DNA of 64,000 nucleotides, from the NCBI RefSeq assembly GCF_025362475.1, contig NZ_JANYGH010000067.1, positions 112,151-176,150 of the forward strand. Reading direction: 5' to 3'. The stretch comes from Mucilaginibacter sp. (lineage in GTDB: Bacteria > Bacteroidota > Bacteroidia > Sphingobacteriales > Sphingobacteriaceae). The notes beneath the pieces are model-generated. The model did no database searches, was not told the origin of the DNA, and saw only the letters and a list, made by a program, of their open reading frames with translations. Made by a program: the position numbers and the translations under genes. Below, piece by piece: positions 41,701 through 49,976 of this stretch. The number at the start of each line of letters is the position of its first letter. Within the stretch, counting starts at the first letter, position 1.

Positions 41701-43879
41701 ATATGGGCCAAAAGGAATCCTTGCGCATAACTTTACCATCACCAATAATAACCAGGTGCTAAGTGTTAACAGTACTACACAGGAATTCAACAGTCCGCTT
41801 AATATTAAATTCAACAACTTTAAAATAGAAGCACTTGCAAAAATAGCCAAACAGGACAGTTTGCAGGTTGGCGGCACTATTAATGGTGATGCAGTAGTAG
41901 GTAATCTCCAGGCTTCGCCCACATTTACAGCTGCAATTAACGTGAACGATTTTAATTTCAAGGGCGATACCCTGGGCAACATCGCTTTAAAAGTAAATAA
42001 CCAAACCGATAATGCCTATGCTGCAAATGTGAGCATTACCGGCAAAGGCAACCAGGTTGACTTGAATGGCGTGTATTATACAACCCCCGAAAGCCGGTTT
42101 GATATGAACCTGAATATTGTTAGCCTAAGCATGAAAAGCATCGAAGGTTTTAGCTTTGGCAGTTTGCGTAATGCATCAGGTAATATTACCGGGCAGCTAA
42201 AAATAACGGGCACAACCACTGCACCATCTATAAGGGGCGATGTAAACTTTAACAAGGTAGGCTTCAACGTAACTATGCTTAACTCCTACTTCAGTATGCC
42301 TAAGGAGAGTATTACCTTTAATGATGAGGGCATCCGTTTTAATGATTTTACTTTGGTTGATTCAACCGGGAACAAGGCTATTATCAGCGGCAGCGTTTAC
42401 ACCAAAACATATTCTGATTTTGCTTTCGGGCTTGATATCAACAGTAATAATTTCAGAGCCGTAAACTCTACTCAGGCCGACAACAAATTGTTTTATGGTA
42501 AGCTTTATATAGATAGCCGCATCAAAATCCGTGGTAACATGGCTAAACCTGTTGTGGATGCCAACCTTACTGTAAACCCGAAAACCGATATGACCTTTGT
42601 ACTGCCAACTTCAGATCCGGGTATTGAAGACAGGAAAGGAGTAGTTGAATTTATAGATCAAAACGCGCCCAAAATGGATTCTATATTGTTGGCCCGGCAG
42701 TTGGACTCGCTCAAAAAATCAGATATTACCGGGCTTGATGTATCGGCAAATATAATTATTGATAAAGATGCCGCCTTTACCATTGTAGTTGATGAGCGAA
42801 ACGGGGATGTGGTTCACCTGAAAGGCGAAGCCAACTTAAATGGTGGTATAGACCCAAGCGGAAAAACAAACCTAACCGGTACCTATGTAGTTAACTCTGG
42901 TTCCTATAACCTGGCTTATGCCACTGTAAAACGTAAATTCAACTTTAAAAAAGGGAGTACCATTGTTTGGACAGGTGATCCCACCAGTGCTAATATTGAC
43001 CTGACCGCTACTTACGTGGCCAACGTGCCGCCAATCGACCTCGTTGAAAACCAGTTGTCGGGTACAGATAACTCCACCATGTATAAGCAGAAGCTGCCAT
43101 TTAACGTTAACCTTAACTTAAAAAATCAGCTGCTTACGCCAGATATCAGCTTTGATATTGTACTTCCTGATAGCTCCTATACGGTATCAACCGATGTGGT
43201 AAATTTGGTAAATACACGCCTTGGTCAGGTACGGCAGGATCCTAACGAACTGAATAAGCAAGTGCTTGGGGTATTGGTATTAGGCCATTTTATTGGCGAT
43301 AACCCACTGCAAAGCCAGGGCGGCAGCGGCGGTGTTGAAGGCGCTATCCGCAGCAGCGTGAGTAGCTTATTGTCAGACCAGTTGAATAAACTGGCAGGCA
43401 ACCTCATTGAAGGGGTCGACCTTAATTTCGGCTTAACATCCGGCGAAGATTACTCATCGGGCACGGCAACCAACAGAACAGATCTTAACATAGGTTTATC
43501 CAAACGCTTCCTGAATGACAGGCTTACCGTAAGTGTTGGTAATAACTTTAACCTGGAAGGTAACCAGCAGGGACAAAAGGCCACAAACATAGCGGGTGAT
43601 GTATCTGTAGGTTACAAACTGAGTAAAGATGGCCGGTACACCCTGCGCGCCTACCGCCGGGATGAATTTATTGTGATACAGGGCCAGGTAGTTGAAACGG
43701 GCTTAGGCTTTACCCTTACTGTTGACTATAACCGTTTTAAAGAGATCTTCCGCAAACGCACCGAAGAAGAAAAAGAAATGCGCCGCAAATACAGGCAGGA
43801 ACAAAAAGAAAAGGACAAAGCTAAAGAAGAGGCGGATAAAGCGGCTCAACAAAAAGCATTAAACACACCTACAAGCTAA
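38720..43879 (+). CDS. tamB: TamB-like translocation/assembly protein (DUF490)
   Basis: The 1719-residue protein has one N-terminal membrane anchor (about 8-32, KTILWILVSVVLLVILVVIL) and an AsmA-like start. A very long beta-rich region of short repeats follows, and then the C-terminal TamB/DUF490 domain (about 1270-1680, with TDLNIGLSKRFLNDRLTVSV). A charged coiled-coil tail ends the protein. It should span the periplasm and act with the outer-membrane TamL encoded 4 bp downstream in envelope assembly or lipid transport. The start is TTG at 38720 (MKKILRITLK); I see no in-frame ATG upstream that fits. Confidence 0.92.
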   Translation: MKKILRITLKTILWILVSVVLLVILVVILIQVPAVQNFAKDKAVTFLQGKIHTKVKIGHISLGLPKLLVLEDVYFEDQKKDTLIAGDKLKVDISLFKLLHNKVEINEINLQGITANVSRGADSVFNFDYIMKAFAGEQKKEVKPTDTTSTMKFSVDKINLNRINIKYKDLTTGNDVKFLLGHFDTRIKDFDMDKMKFTIPKITLSGVNARIIQTPTGSSIAQAAKVDTAVQPMNLDLNLGEIDLSKIKVDYRSSEMTANVDLNKFLVEMDKIDLKHQKVAIKNIELNDTKAAIGLAKPQTVTKAIVKVAKKLDTLVAAPQSSRWAVTMGKISFSNDNIKFDNDAQKAIAKGIDFGHMDIRNLNAEAGDISYNPDTISGKINSFSFNEKSGLKINKFHTAFFYGPTNAYMNDLLLVTPQTTLQKSVQVRYPSIAAITKNIGSLGINADLDGSRLGLKDVLLLMPTMATMEPFKSSPNTVFKINGKVKGQVNNLEIPNLEITGLSSTHIKASAKLKGLPDINKSYFDVTINDFNTSRTDIDKLAPAGSIPANVSIPEKLNLKGNFKGSMANFNTKMGLRSSYGAIDLVAAMKNGTNKASAAYTASVKVNELNVGALTKQPQMVGKITMTANLKGTGLDPKKASISFNGNLVKAYVKGYTYQNLALKGSSSNGAYTVVARMKDPNINFGLDAKANLNKKYPSVTGTLTVDSINLQKLNFVKDDMRFHGKIVANVPTADPDYLNANIEATDLLVVNKGQRIKLDTVSLISTANADSSTLRLKTSIMNAHVAGKYKLTQIGDAVQDVINKYFNTAIAGGQQVAVKTKNGKTVKTAPAVKTKYSPQQFVFDAHLVKTPLLTQFAPDLKQLDPVLLKGSFNSSTGELIVNGSIPKVVYGTNTINRATLNINTGNNALNYNLSVDEVKIGTSVDLLYTSISGSAQNNKLGISLQVRDAKKKERYRVAGTFSLLPNEYQFSFNQDGLLLDYLPWAVSGDNFFQYGPKGILAHNFTITNNNQVLSVNSTTQEFNSPLNIKFNNFKIEALAKIAKQDSLQVGGTINGDAVVGNLQASPTFTAAINVNDFNFKGDTLGNIALKVNNQTDNAYAANVSITGKGNQVDLNGVYYTTPESRFDMNLNIVSLSMKSIEGFSFGSLRNASGNITGQLKITGTTTAPSIRGDVNFNKVGFNVTMLNSYFSMPKESITFNDEGIRFNDFTLVDSTGNKAIISGSVYTKTYSDFAFGLDINSNNFRAVNSTQADNKLFYGKLYIDSRIKIRGNMAKPVVDANLTVNPKTDMTFVLPTSDPGIEDRKGVVEFIDQNAPKMDSILLARQLDSLKKSDITGLDVSANIIIDKDAAFTIVVDERNGDVVHLKGEANLNGGIDPSGKTNLTGTYVVNSGSYNLAYATVKRKFNFKKGSTIVWTGDPTSANIDLTATYVANVPPIDLVENQLSGTDNSTMYKQKLPFNVNLNLKNQLLTPDISFDIVLPDSSYTVSTDVVNLVNTRLGQVRQDPNELNKQVLGVLVLGHFIGDNPLQSQGGSGGVEGAIRSSVSSLLSDQLNKLAGNLIEGVDLNFGLTSGEDYSSGTATNRTDLNIGLSKRFLNDRLTVSVGNNFNLEGNQQGQKATNIAGDVSVGYKLSKDGRYTLRAYRRDEFIVIQGQVVETGLGFTLTVDYNRFKEIFRKRTEEEKEMRRKYRQEQKEKDKAKEEADKAAQQKALNTPTS

Positions 43880-43883
43880 GCCA

Positions 43884-46163
43884 ATGATTAAGCATTTAAG
43901 ATATATATTGATACTGACTGTTTTGCTAAATGCCTGCAGTAATACCCGCTACCTGGCGCCGGGGCAAAAACTGTATACCGGTGGCAAGGTAAAAATTACA
44001 GATAAGGATATTAAAAAAAGCGATGCCAACGCACTGAGCGATGAGCTGGGAGCATTATTAAGACCCTATCCTAATGGATCAATATTAGGTTTGCGGGTAA
44101 AATTGTATATCTACAACATTACAAAAACCAAAAAAACAAAAGGCCTGGCCCATTGGCTAAACACCAAATTTGGTGAGCCACCTGTGTTGGTGAGCGCTGT
44201 AAACCTTGAAAAGAACAGCAGCATATTGCAAAACAGGTTACAGAATGTAAGTTATTTCCAGGCGCAGGTTACGGGCGATACCGTAAGTAAGGGCAAAACA
44301 GCTAAGGCCATTTATACCGCCCAGGCAGGACCAGCTTATAAGATCAGGAAAGTGACCTTTCCGCAGGGTAACGAAAATATTGATACTGCTATAGCAGCCA
44401 CATTTGCTAAAACCTTGTTAAAGCCTGGTGAAAACTATAATCTTGATATTATAAAAAACGAACGCATACGTATTGATGCCAGGTTAAAGGAAGAAGGCTT
44501 TTACTTTTTTGCACCCGAAGACCTGATCATGCGGGTAGATAGTACTGTTGCAGGGCACCAGGTTGACATTTTTGTAGCAGTTAAAAATTCGATATCAGAA
44601 AGAGCCAGGGAAATTTATACCATCAGGAATATTTATGTATACCCCAGTTATTCATTGAGGGATACTTCACTGATGCTTGATAAAGCTGTACCATACCGTT
44701 GGTACAACATGGTTGAGCGAAGAAAAACCATCAGCAGCTTTGCTTTTGCCAATACTGTTTTACTGCATCCCAATGATGCATATAACCGCACCGCACATAA
44801 TAACTCGCTAAACAGGTTTGTTAACCTGGGTCCCTACAAATTTGTAAAAAACAGATTTGAAGATGTAACGCCAGATTCGCCAAAACTGGATATCTATTAC
44901 TTTTTAACGCCCTACCAAAGAAAATCATTACAGCTGGAAATACTTGGTCGTACAACATCTGCCAATTATACTGGTACGCAGGTAAACCTCAACTGGAAAC
45001 ACCGAAACGCCTTTAAAGGTGCCGAGGCTTTAACGGTAACCCTGTTTGGTAGTACAGATGTGCAGCTTGGTGGTAACAATAACGGCTATAACGTTTACCA
45101 GGCCGGTATTACAACCACGCTATCATGGCCGAGGTTTATCAGCCCTATATATCCAAAAGCCGATAATGCCTATATCCCCCATACCAACTTAACTTTGGGA
45201 TATACGTTGGTTAACCGTCAAAAGCTATATACGCTAAATTCGTTCAACGCATCCTTTGGTTACCAGTGGAAAGAAAATGCTCACCGCAGCCACGAGTTGA
45301 ATATATTGAATTTGACTTTTTTAAATCCCCAAAGTGTATCGCAGCTTTATTTGGATAGCATAAGCAATAAAAACCACCCGGGCAAACCCCGAAACCCGGC
45401 CCTGCAACACGTTATTGATAAGCAGTTTACCCTTGGGCCGAGCTATGGCTATACTTTTACCAACACTACAGACGACTACCGCACCAATACATTTTATTAT
45501 AATGGTAAGGTTAGCTTATCAAATAATGTATATGGTTTAATTACGGGTGCCGATACCACGGCGGGCAAAGTACGTAAGCTTTTTGGCGCCGTTTTTAACC
45601 AGTATGTAAAACTGGAAAACGAAATAAGGTTTTTCCATAAAACCAGTCCAAACAGCACTTTTGCGAGTCGTTTAATTGTTGGTGTGGGTTTGCCTTATGG
45701 CAACTCGACACAGCTTCCATACAGCCAGCAGTTTTTTATAGGCGGACCAAACAGTTTGCGTGGTTTCCAGGCACGGTCCATTGGCCCGGGTTCATACAAT
45801 CCAATTAAAACAGTTAGCGCCGGTGATTTTTTACCCGATGAATCCGGCGATATAAAGATAGAAGCCAACCTGGAATATCGCCCCAAGCTATTCAGCATTG
45901 TACGTGGTGCATTATTTGTTGATGCAGGTAATATATGGCTACTGCATTCAGGCGGGCGGGCAGGCGCAGCCTTTGGCAAAAACTTTATGAATGATATAGC
46001 TGTAGATGCTGGGTTTGGCTTACGATTTGACCTTTCGGTTTTAGTACTACGTACCGATCTTGGTGTACCACTTAGGGTGCCCTACGTATATTCGGGGCAA
46101 CAACGCTGGGACCTGAATTTCAGCCGAAGCGTATTTAACCTCGCTATAGGTTATCCATTTTAA
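43884..46163 (+). CDS. tamL: TamL: lipoprotein Omp85-family outer-membrane assembly factor
   Basis: The 759-residue protein begins with a lipoprotein signal (LTVLLNAC, lipidated Cys18). POTRA-like domains follow (VRKVTFPQGNENID-type region near 150-260), and then the 16-strand Omp85 barrel with the conserved FFIGGPNSLRGFQARSIGPG loop and a C-terminal strand ending in phenylalanine. A lipidated TamA variant encoded next to tamB is the Bacteroidota TamL arrangement. The 4-bp gap to tamB indicates one transcript. It acts in the outer membrane with TamB. Confidence 0.93.
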   Translation: MIKHLRYILILTVLLNACSNTRYLAPGQKLYTGGKVKITDKDIKKSDANALSDELGALLRPYPNGSILGLRVKLYIYNITKTKKTKGLAHWLNTKFGEPPVLVSAVNLEKNSSILQNRLQNVSYFQAQVTGDTVSKGKTAKAIYTAQAGPAYKIRKVTFPQGNENIDTAIAATFAKTLLKPGENYNLDIIKNERIRIDARLKEEGFYFFAPEDLIMRVDSTVAGHQVDIFVAVKNSISERAREIYTIRNIYVYPSYSLRDTSLMLDKAVPYRWYNMVERRKTISSFAFANTVLLHPNDAYNRTAHNNSLNRFVNLGPYKFVKNRFEDVTPDSPKLDIYYFLTPYQRKSLQLEILGRTTSANYTGTQVNLNWKHRNAFKGAEALTVTLFGSTDVQLGGNNNGYNVYQAGITTTLSWPRFISPIYPKADNAYIPHTNLTLGYTLVNRQKLYTLNSFNASFGYQWKENAHRSHELNILNLTFLNPQSVSQLYLDSISNKNHPGKPRNPALQHVIDKQFTLGPSYGYTFTNTTDDYRTNTFYYNGKVSLSNNVYGLITGADTTAGKVRKLFGAVFNQYVKLENEIRFFHKTSPNSTFASRLIVGVGLPYGNSTQLPYSQQFFIGGPNSLRGFQARSIGPGSYNPIKTVSAGDFLPDESGDIKIEANLEYRPKLFSIVRGALFVDAGNIWLLHSGGRAGAAFGKNFMNDIAVDAGFGLRFDLSVLVLRTDLGVPLRVPYVYSGQQRWDLNFSRSVFNLAIGYPF

Positions 46164-46219
46164 ATGGTTTTTATTTGCCGAATTAGTAAATTGTTAAAAC
46201 CAATAGCTCAGCGATGGAA

Positions 46220-46894
46220 TTATTTCTCAGCTACGCCTATTAATATATACTTACTCTTGTGTGGAATAAACGAGCTCAACATATTATCTATCTTTCCTAA
46301 AAAGTTTTGCTGCCATTCATTTCTGCCTAAGCACCCAAAAAAGCCAATTGTTGAATACTTTATTTTTTTGAATGGCGCAAACACATGCTTTATTTCATTC
46401 ATTCTTAAATAGTTCCATCCTTTGGTGCCGAAATTTTTCCTCAATATTTTATGAAAAGCAGTAGCTTCTAAATTTTCAGCAAATAGCAATTTTCCGCCCG
46501 GTTTAAGGGCTTTGTGGATCTCATTCAGCGTTTTTGCTTTGTTTTGCTGATTACCGCTACTGATGCCTCCTACTATAGACTTAAATATGATCACATCAAA
46601 ATGATTTTCATACGGTATATTGGTGGCATCCATTGAGGCATAGGTAATTCTGGAAGTACATTTATATTTTTCATGTAAACGATAGGCGTCTTCTTCAGGG
46701 CCGTTAAGGTCTGTACATAACACATTGTTACCAATTAATGCAAGCCATAAAGATAGTCCCCCTTTACTTGAACCTAACTCCAAACACTCATAATTTTTAT
46801 TCATAACCTGAGCATGATCACCCCAGTATTTTATTGCATTTGACCAGTTTACAATATCCCAAACTACAATATCTTTAATAATTTCGCTTTTCAT
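46220..46894 (-). CDS. Class I SAM-dependent methyltransferase
   Basis: The 224-residue enzyme has motif I ECLELGSSKGGLSLWLALIG (about 36-55), the acidic end LCTDLNG, DVIIFKSIVGG and the motif III region LKPGGKLLFAENLE. The substrate is unknown; similar enzymes are found in polysaccharide gene clusters. The gene and its 5' flank are more AT-rich than neighbouring genes and it is alone between tamL and a protease gene, so recent acquisition is possible. Confidence 0.85.
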   Translation of the reverse strand: MKSEIIKDIVVWDIVNWSNAIKYWGDHAQVMNKNYECLELGSSKGGLSLWLALIGNNVLCTDLNGPEEDAYRLHEKYKCTSRITYASMDATNIPYENHFDVIIFKSIVGGISSGNQQNKAKTLNEIHKALKPGGKLLFAENLEATAFHKILRKNFGTKGWNYLRMNEIKHVFAPFKKIKYSTIGFFGCLGRNEWQQNFLGKIDNMLSSFIPHKSKYILIGVAEK

Positions 46895-47158
46895 AATATT
46901 TATCTTAGGTAAACAGATTTATACGTGAATTTGAAGGCTAATAAAGAAGCATCTGATCTAAAAAAATAAATATAGATATATAATAGATATAGCATATGTG
47001 CAAGCTTGCTCAATATACTTTACATTTATTGTATAATTTTTACACTTTTAGTTATTAGCTTTAATTATTGAGCTACTAATTTTCTATTCTGTTGAATAAA
47101 TTTTAATTATTGCGCTATCAATTTCCGAATTATTTAATAAAATTACTATCATTATCAG
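46895..47158. promoter_or_regulatory. AT-rich divergent intergenic region with a 25-bp direct repeat
   Basis: The repeat units at 47060-47084 and 47102-47126 begin TTTAATTATTG and match at 21 of 25 positions, 42 bp apart start to start. They lie 33-99 bp upstream of the aspartyl protease start and could be an operator. No gene is visible. Confidence 0.4.
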
Positions 47159-47641
47159 ATGACCATATCTATCCCCCTCCAGATTATCGACCTTCATGAC
47201 GACGGCTTTCACCCCTTGGTCGAAGTGATCCTTTTTGGTAAGGCCTTTATTATGGTATTGGACACCGGCGCCTCAAAAACCGCCTTTGACCAAACTATGC
47301 TGGCCGAAGCCAGTGAGGCCACGTCTATATTAGAAAGCGACCGTTTATCAACAGGGCTTGGCACCAATACCATGCAATCATTTACCGCTCTCATCAGTGG
47401 CATGAACATCGGCAGTTTGTTAGTTGATGACTTTGAAGTTGCGGTATTAGATTTATCCACCATCAATATAGCCTATAGCCAGATGGGGCATCCACAGGTA
47501 TTGGGTGTTTTGGGCGGTGATATATTGATGAAATATAAAGCGGTGATAGATTATGGCAAGCAGGTTATTAAACTAAAAAAGCCCCGCGCCAAAAGAAAAA
47601 TTCAAAGCACAAAAAAAGCCCCGCTTAAAAAGCGAGGCTGA
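47159..47641 (+). CDS. Retropepsin-like aspartyl protease family protein
   Basis: The 160-residue protein has the aspartic protease motif VLDTGASKTAFD (Asp35) and the downstream hydrophobic-hydrophobic-Gly segment VLGVLGGDILMKYKAVID typical of single-domain retropepsin-like proteins, which work as dimers. No signal sequence is seen. The last ~20 residues are very basic (KKPRAKRKIQSTKKAPLKKRG region) and are encoded by the DNA that forms the gyrB terminator on the other strand, so this tail is probably not functional. Confidence 0.85.
   Translation: MTISIPLQIIDLHDDGFHPLVEVILFGKAFIMVLDTGASKTAFDQTMLAEASEATSILESDRLSTGLGTNTMQSFTALISGMNIGSLLVDDFEVAVLDLSTINIAYSQMGHPQVLGVLGGDILMKYKAVIDYGKQVIKLKKPRAKRKIQSTKKAPLKKRG
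47611..47639 (-). terminator. Rho-independent terminator of gyrB, inside the 3' end of the aspartyl protease gene
   Basis: Minus-strand AGCCTCGCTT TTT AAGCGGGGCT is followed by seven T. It lies 56 bp beyond the gyrB stop and overlaps the last codons of the convergent gene. Confidence 0.8.
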
Positions 47642-47665
47642 ATATTTGTAAAGACTACCCATTAA

Positions 47666-47694
47666 CTCCCCCTTCAGGGGGGCGGGGGGGCCTC
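47666..47694 (-). repeat. C-rich hairpin repeat abutting the gyrB stop codon
   Basis: Read on the minus strand after the gyrB TAG, it is GAGGCCCCCCCGCCCCCC followed by TGAAGGGGGAG. It is the second of three copies in the window; see 13626 and 63145. Confidence 0.72.
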
Positions 47695-49653
47695 CTATGT
47701 ATCTATCTTAGCGTATTTAGCATTACGCTCAATAAACTCGCGGCGAGGGGCAACTTCATCCCCCATTAGCATACTGAAGGTATGATCGCACTCGGCAGCG
47801 TTTTCAATAGTAGCACGTTTTAGCGTACGGGTGGCGGGGTTCATGGTGGTATCCCAAAGTTGGATATCATTCATCTCGCCCAAACCTTTGTAACGTTGTA
47901 TGTGAACACTATCTTCTTTACCGGCACCTTTTAAGCGCTGCACGGCAGCATCACGCTGAACATCGTTCCAGCAGTATTCAAACTCTTTACCTTTTTTAAC
48001 CTGGTATAGTGGCGGCGAAGCAATGTATACATAGCCGGCTTCTACCAATTCCTTCATATAACGGAAGAAGAACGTCAAGATCAACGTTGTAATGTGCGAT
48101 CCATCCACGTCAGCATCCGTCATGATGATGATTTTATGGTAACGCAGTTTGGTGATATTAAGCGCCTTATCATCCTCTGGTGTACCCCGGCTTACGCCCA
48201 GACCAGTGAACATGTTCTTTATCTCCTCGTTTTCGTAAATTTTGTGCTCCATGGCCTTCTCTACGTTCAGGATTTTACCACGTAAAGGTAAAATAGCCTG
48301 GTATTCGCGGTCGCGGCCCTGTTTGGCGGTACCACCCGCCGAGTCACCCTCTACCAGGTATAGCTCGCAAAGTGATGGATCGTTATTGGCACAATCGGAT
48401 AATTTACCCGGTAAGCCAGATCCTGTCATTACACTTTTACGTTGAACCAATTCGCGTGCCTTACGGGCAGCAGCGCGGGCAGTTGCAGCAAGTATTACCT
48501 TATTAACAATCAGCCTGGCTTCTTTCGGATTCTCTTCCAGGAAATTACCTAAAATTTCACCTACTGCCATATCTACAGCCCCCATAACCTCGTTGTTACC
48601 CAACTTGGTTTTAGTTTGCCCTTCAAACTGAGGCTCCTGAACTTTTACCGAAATTACAGCGGTTAACCCCTCACGGAAGTCATCACCGGTAATTTCCATT
48701 TTCAAGTTTTTCAACAAGCCCGATTTATCAGCATAAGCCTTTAAAGTACGGGTTAAACCACGACGAAAACCTGCAACGTGTGTACCACCTTCAATAGTAT
48801 TGATGTTATTAACGTACGAGAAAACATTCTCGGAGTAAGTATCATTATACTGAAAGGAAAGCTCTACCGGGATACCATTTTTAATACCATCAAGATATAT
48901 AGGTTCCGGGATGATAGATGTACGTGTACCATCCAAAAATTTAACAAACTCACGTAAACCACCCTGTGAGTAAAACTCTTCTGTTGGGAAAGAGCCATCT
49001 TCATTAGGTATCCGCTCGTCGGTTAACGTTAAGCGGATACCTTTATTTAAAAATGAAAGCTCGCGTAAACGACCGGCAAGTGTATCATATTTGTATTCGG
49101 TGGTAAGACTAAAAATGGTAGCATCCGGTTTAAAGATGATCGTTGTACCTCTTTTATCTGTTTCGCCGATAGTTTTAACATCAAACAAAGGCTTTCCTTC
49201 TGAGTACTCCTGCGTCCAAATTTTACCTTCACGGTAAACCAATGCTGTAAGGTGGATAGATAATGCGTTAACGCAACTAACACCTACACCATGTAAACCG
49301 CCCGATACCTTATAAGTATCCTTATCAAATTTACCACCGGCGTGCAGTACGGTCATTACTACCTCTAAAGCCGATTTTTGTTCCTTAGTGTGCATCGCGG
49401 TTGGAATACCACGACCATTATCTTCAACTCTTATCGAGTTATCTTTTAATATAAAAACCTTAATTGTGTCGCAGTGGCCGGCAAGAGCTTCGTCAATAGA
49501 GTTATCAACTACCTCATATACTAAATGGTGCAAACCTTTAACGCCTGTATCACCAATGTACATGGACGGACGCTTACGTACCGCCTCTAAACCTTCTAAT
49601 ACCTGTATATTATCTGCTGAATAATTGGATTTGTCCTGATTTTCTTCGCTCAT
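47695..49653 (-). CDS. gyrB: DNA gyrase subunit B
   Basis: The 652-residue type IIA topoisomerase subunit has the GHKL ATPase (EVVDNSIDEALAGHCD, VEDNGRGIPT, GGLHGVGVSCVNALS), the transducer and the Toprim domain (LVEGDSAGGTAKQGRDREYQ, LPLRGKILNVEKA, IIMTDADVDGSHI). The C-terminal RYKGLGEMN segment is also present. The length is that of GyrB without the proteobacterial insertion. With GyrA (not here) it supercoils DNA using ATP. A -7 box is at 49676-49683, a C-rich hairpin follows the stop codon, and a terminator lies at 47611-47639. Confidence 0.97.
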   Translation of the reverse strand: MSEENQDKSNYSADNIQVLEGLEAVRKRPSMYIGDTGVKGLHHLVYEVVDNSIDEALAGHCDTIKVFILKDNSIRVEDNGRGIPTAMHTKEQKSALEVVMTVLHAGGKFDKDTYKVSGGLHGVGVSCVNALSIHLTALVYREGKIWTQEYSEGKPLFDVKTIGETDKRGTTIIFKPDATIFSLTTEYKYDTLAGRLRELSFLNKGIRLTLTDERIPNEDGSFPTEEFYSQGGLREFVKFLDGTRTSIIPEPIYLDGIKNGIPVELSFQYNDTYSENVFSYVNNINTIEGGTHVAGFRRGLTRTLKAYADKSGLLKNLKMEITGDDFREGLTAVISVKVQEPQFEGQTKTKLGNNEVMGAVDMAVGEILGNFLEENPKEARLIVNKVILAATARAAARKARELVQRKSVMTGSGLPGKLSDCANNDPSLCELYLVEGDSAGGTAKQGRDREYQAILPLRGKILNVEKAMEHKIYENEEIKNMFTGLGVSRGTPEDDKALNITKLRYHKIIIMTDADVDGSHITTLILTFFFRYMKELVEAGYVYIASPPLYQVKKGKEFEYCWNDVQRDAAVQRLKGAGKEDSVHIQRYKGLGEMNDIQLWDTTMNPATRTLKRATIENAAECDHTFSMLMGDEVAPRREFIERNAKYAKIDT

Positions 49654-49675
49654 ATTTATTTAGTACAACAACCTT

Positions 49676-49683
49676 CAAAAGTA
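49676..49683 (-). promoter_or_regulatory. Candidate -7 box (TACTTTTG) of gyrB
   Basis: Minus-strand TACTTTTG fits TAnnTTTG and lies 22 bp upstream of the gyrB start codon. Confidence 0.42.
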
Positions 49684-49740
49684 CGAAAATTAGCTGGCAT
49701 TAACGAATAATTGTGGATAAAAAGCGAGGGGATAAGTAAG

Positions 49741-49895
49741 ATGTGCCGATTACAGATTTCAGATGTGCAGATGCTTTTTTATCGTTGGAAACGAAATCAT
49801 TCGGGTTTTTTAAATTCTTAATCAAATAGATTCAGGAAAATAATCTACACATCGGCGCGCTTCATCTGCACATCTGAAATCTGTAATCTGCACAT
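49741..49895. repeat. 33-bp inverted repeat in the gyrB-ompH intergenic region
   Basis: The arms at 49741-49773 and 49863-49895 are inverted copies with a single mismatch, including a perfect 26-bp core built on CAGATTTCAGATGTGCAG. The loop is 89 bp. A further partial unit at 49896-49913 and another at 50578-50606 use the same words. No transposase is present. Confidence 0.8.
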
Positions 49896-49938
49896 CCGGA
49901 AATCTGCACATCAAATTAGGATACTTGCAATGAAAGAT

Positions 49939-49946
49939 TATCTTTG
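49939..49946 (+). promoter_or_regulatory. Candidate -7 box (TATCTTTG) of the OmpH-like gene
   Basis: TATCTTTG fits TAnnTTTG and ends 30 bp before the ATG at 49977. It argues that the ATG at 49944, inside the box, is not the start. Confidence 0.5.
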
Positions 49947-49976
49947 TCAAACTTTTTTAATATTTTACTGAGCATA

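Noticed and set aside
46164..46412. 82-codon plus-strand ORF starting at the tamL stop
   Set aside because: It is antisense to the conserved C-terminal part of the methyltransferase gene and has no family features.
49741..49895. Inverted repeat as the ends of an insertion sequence
   Set aside because: Only 89 bp lie between the arms, with no ORF and no transposase in the window.
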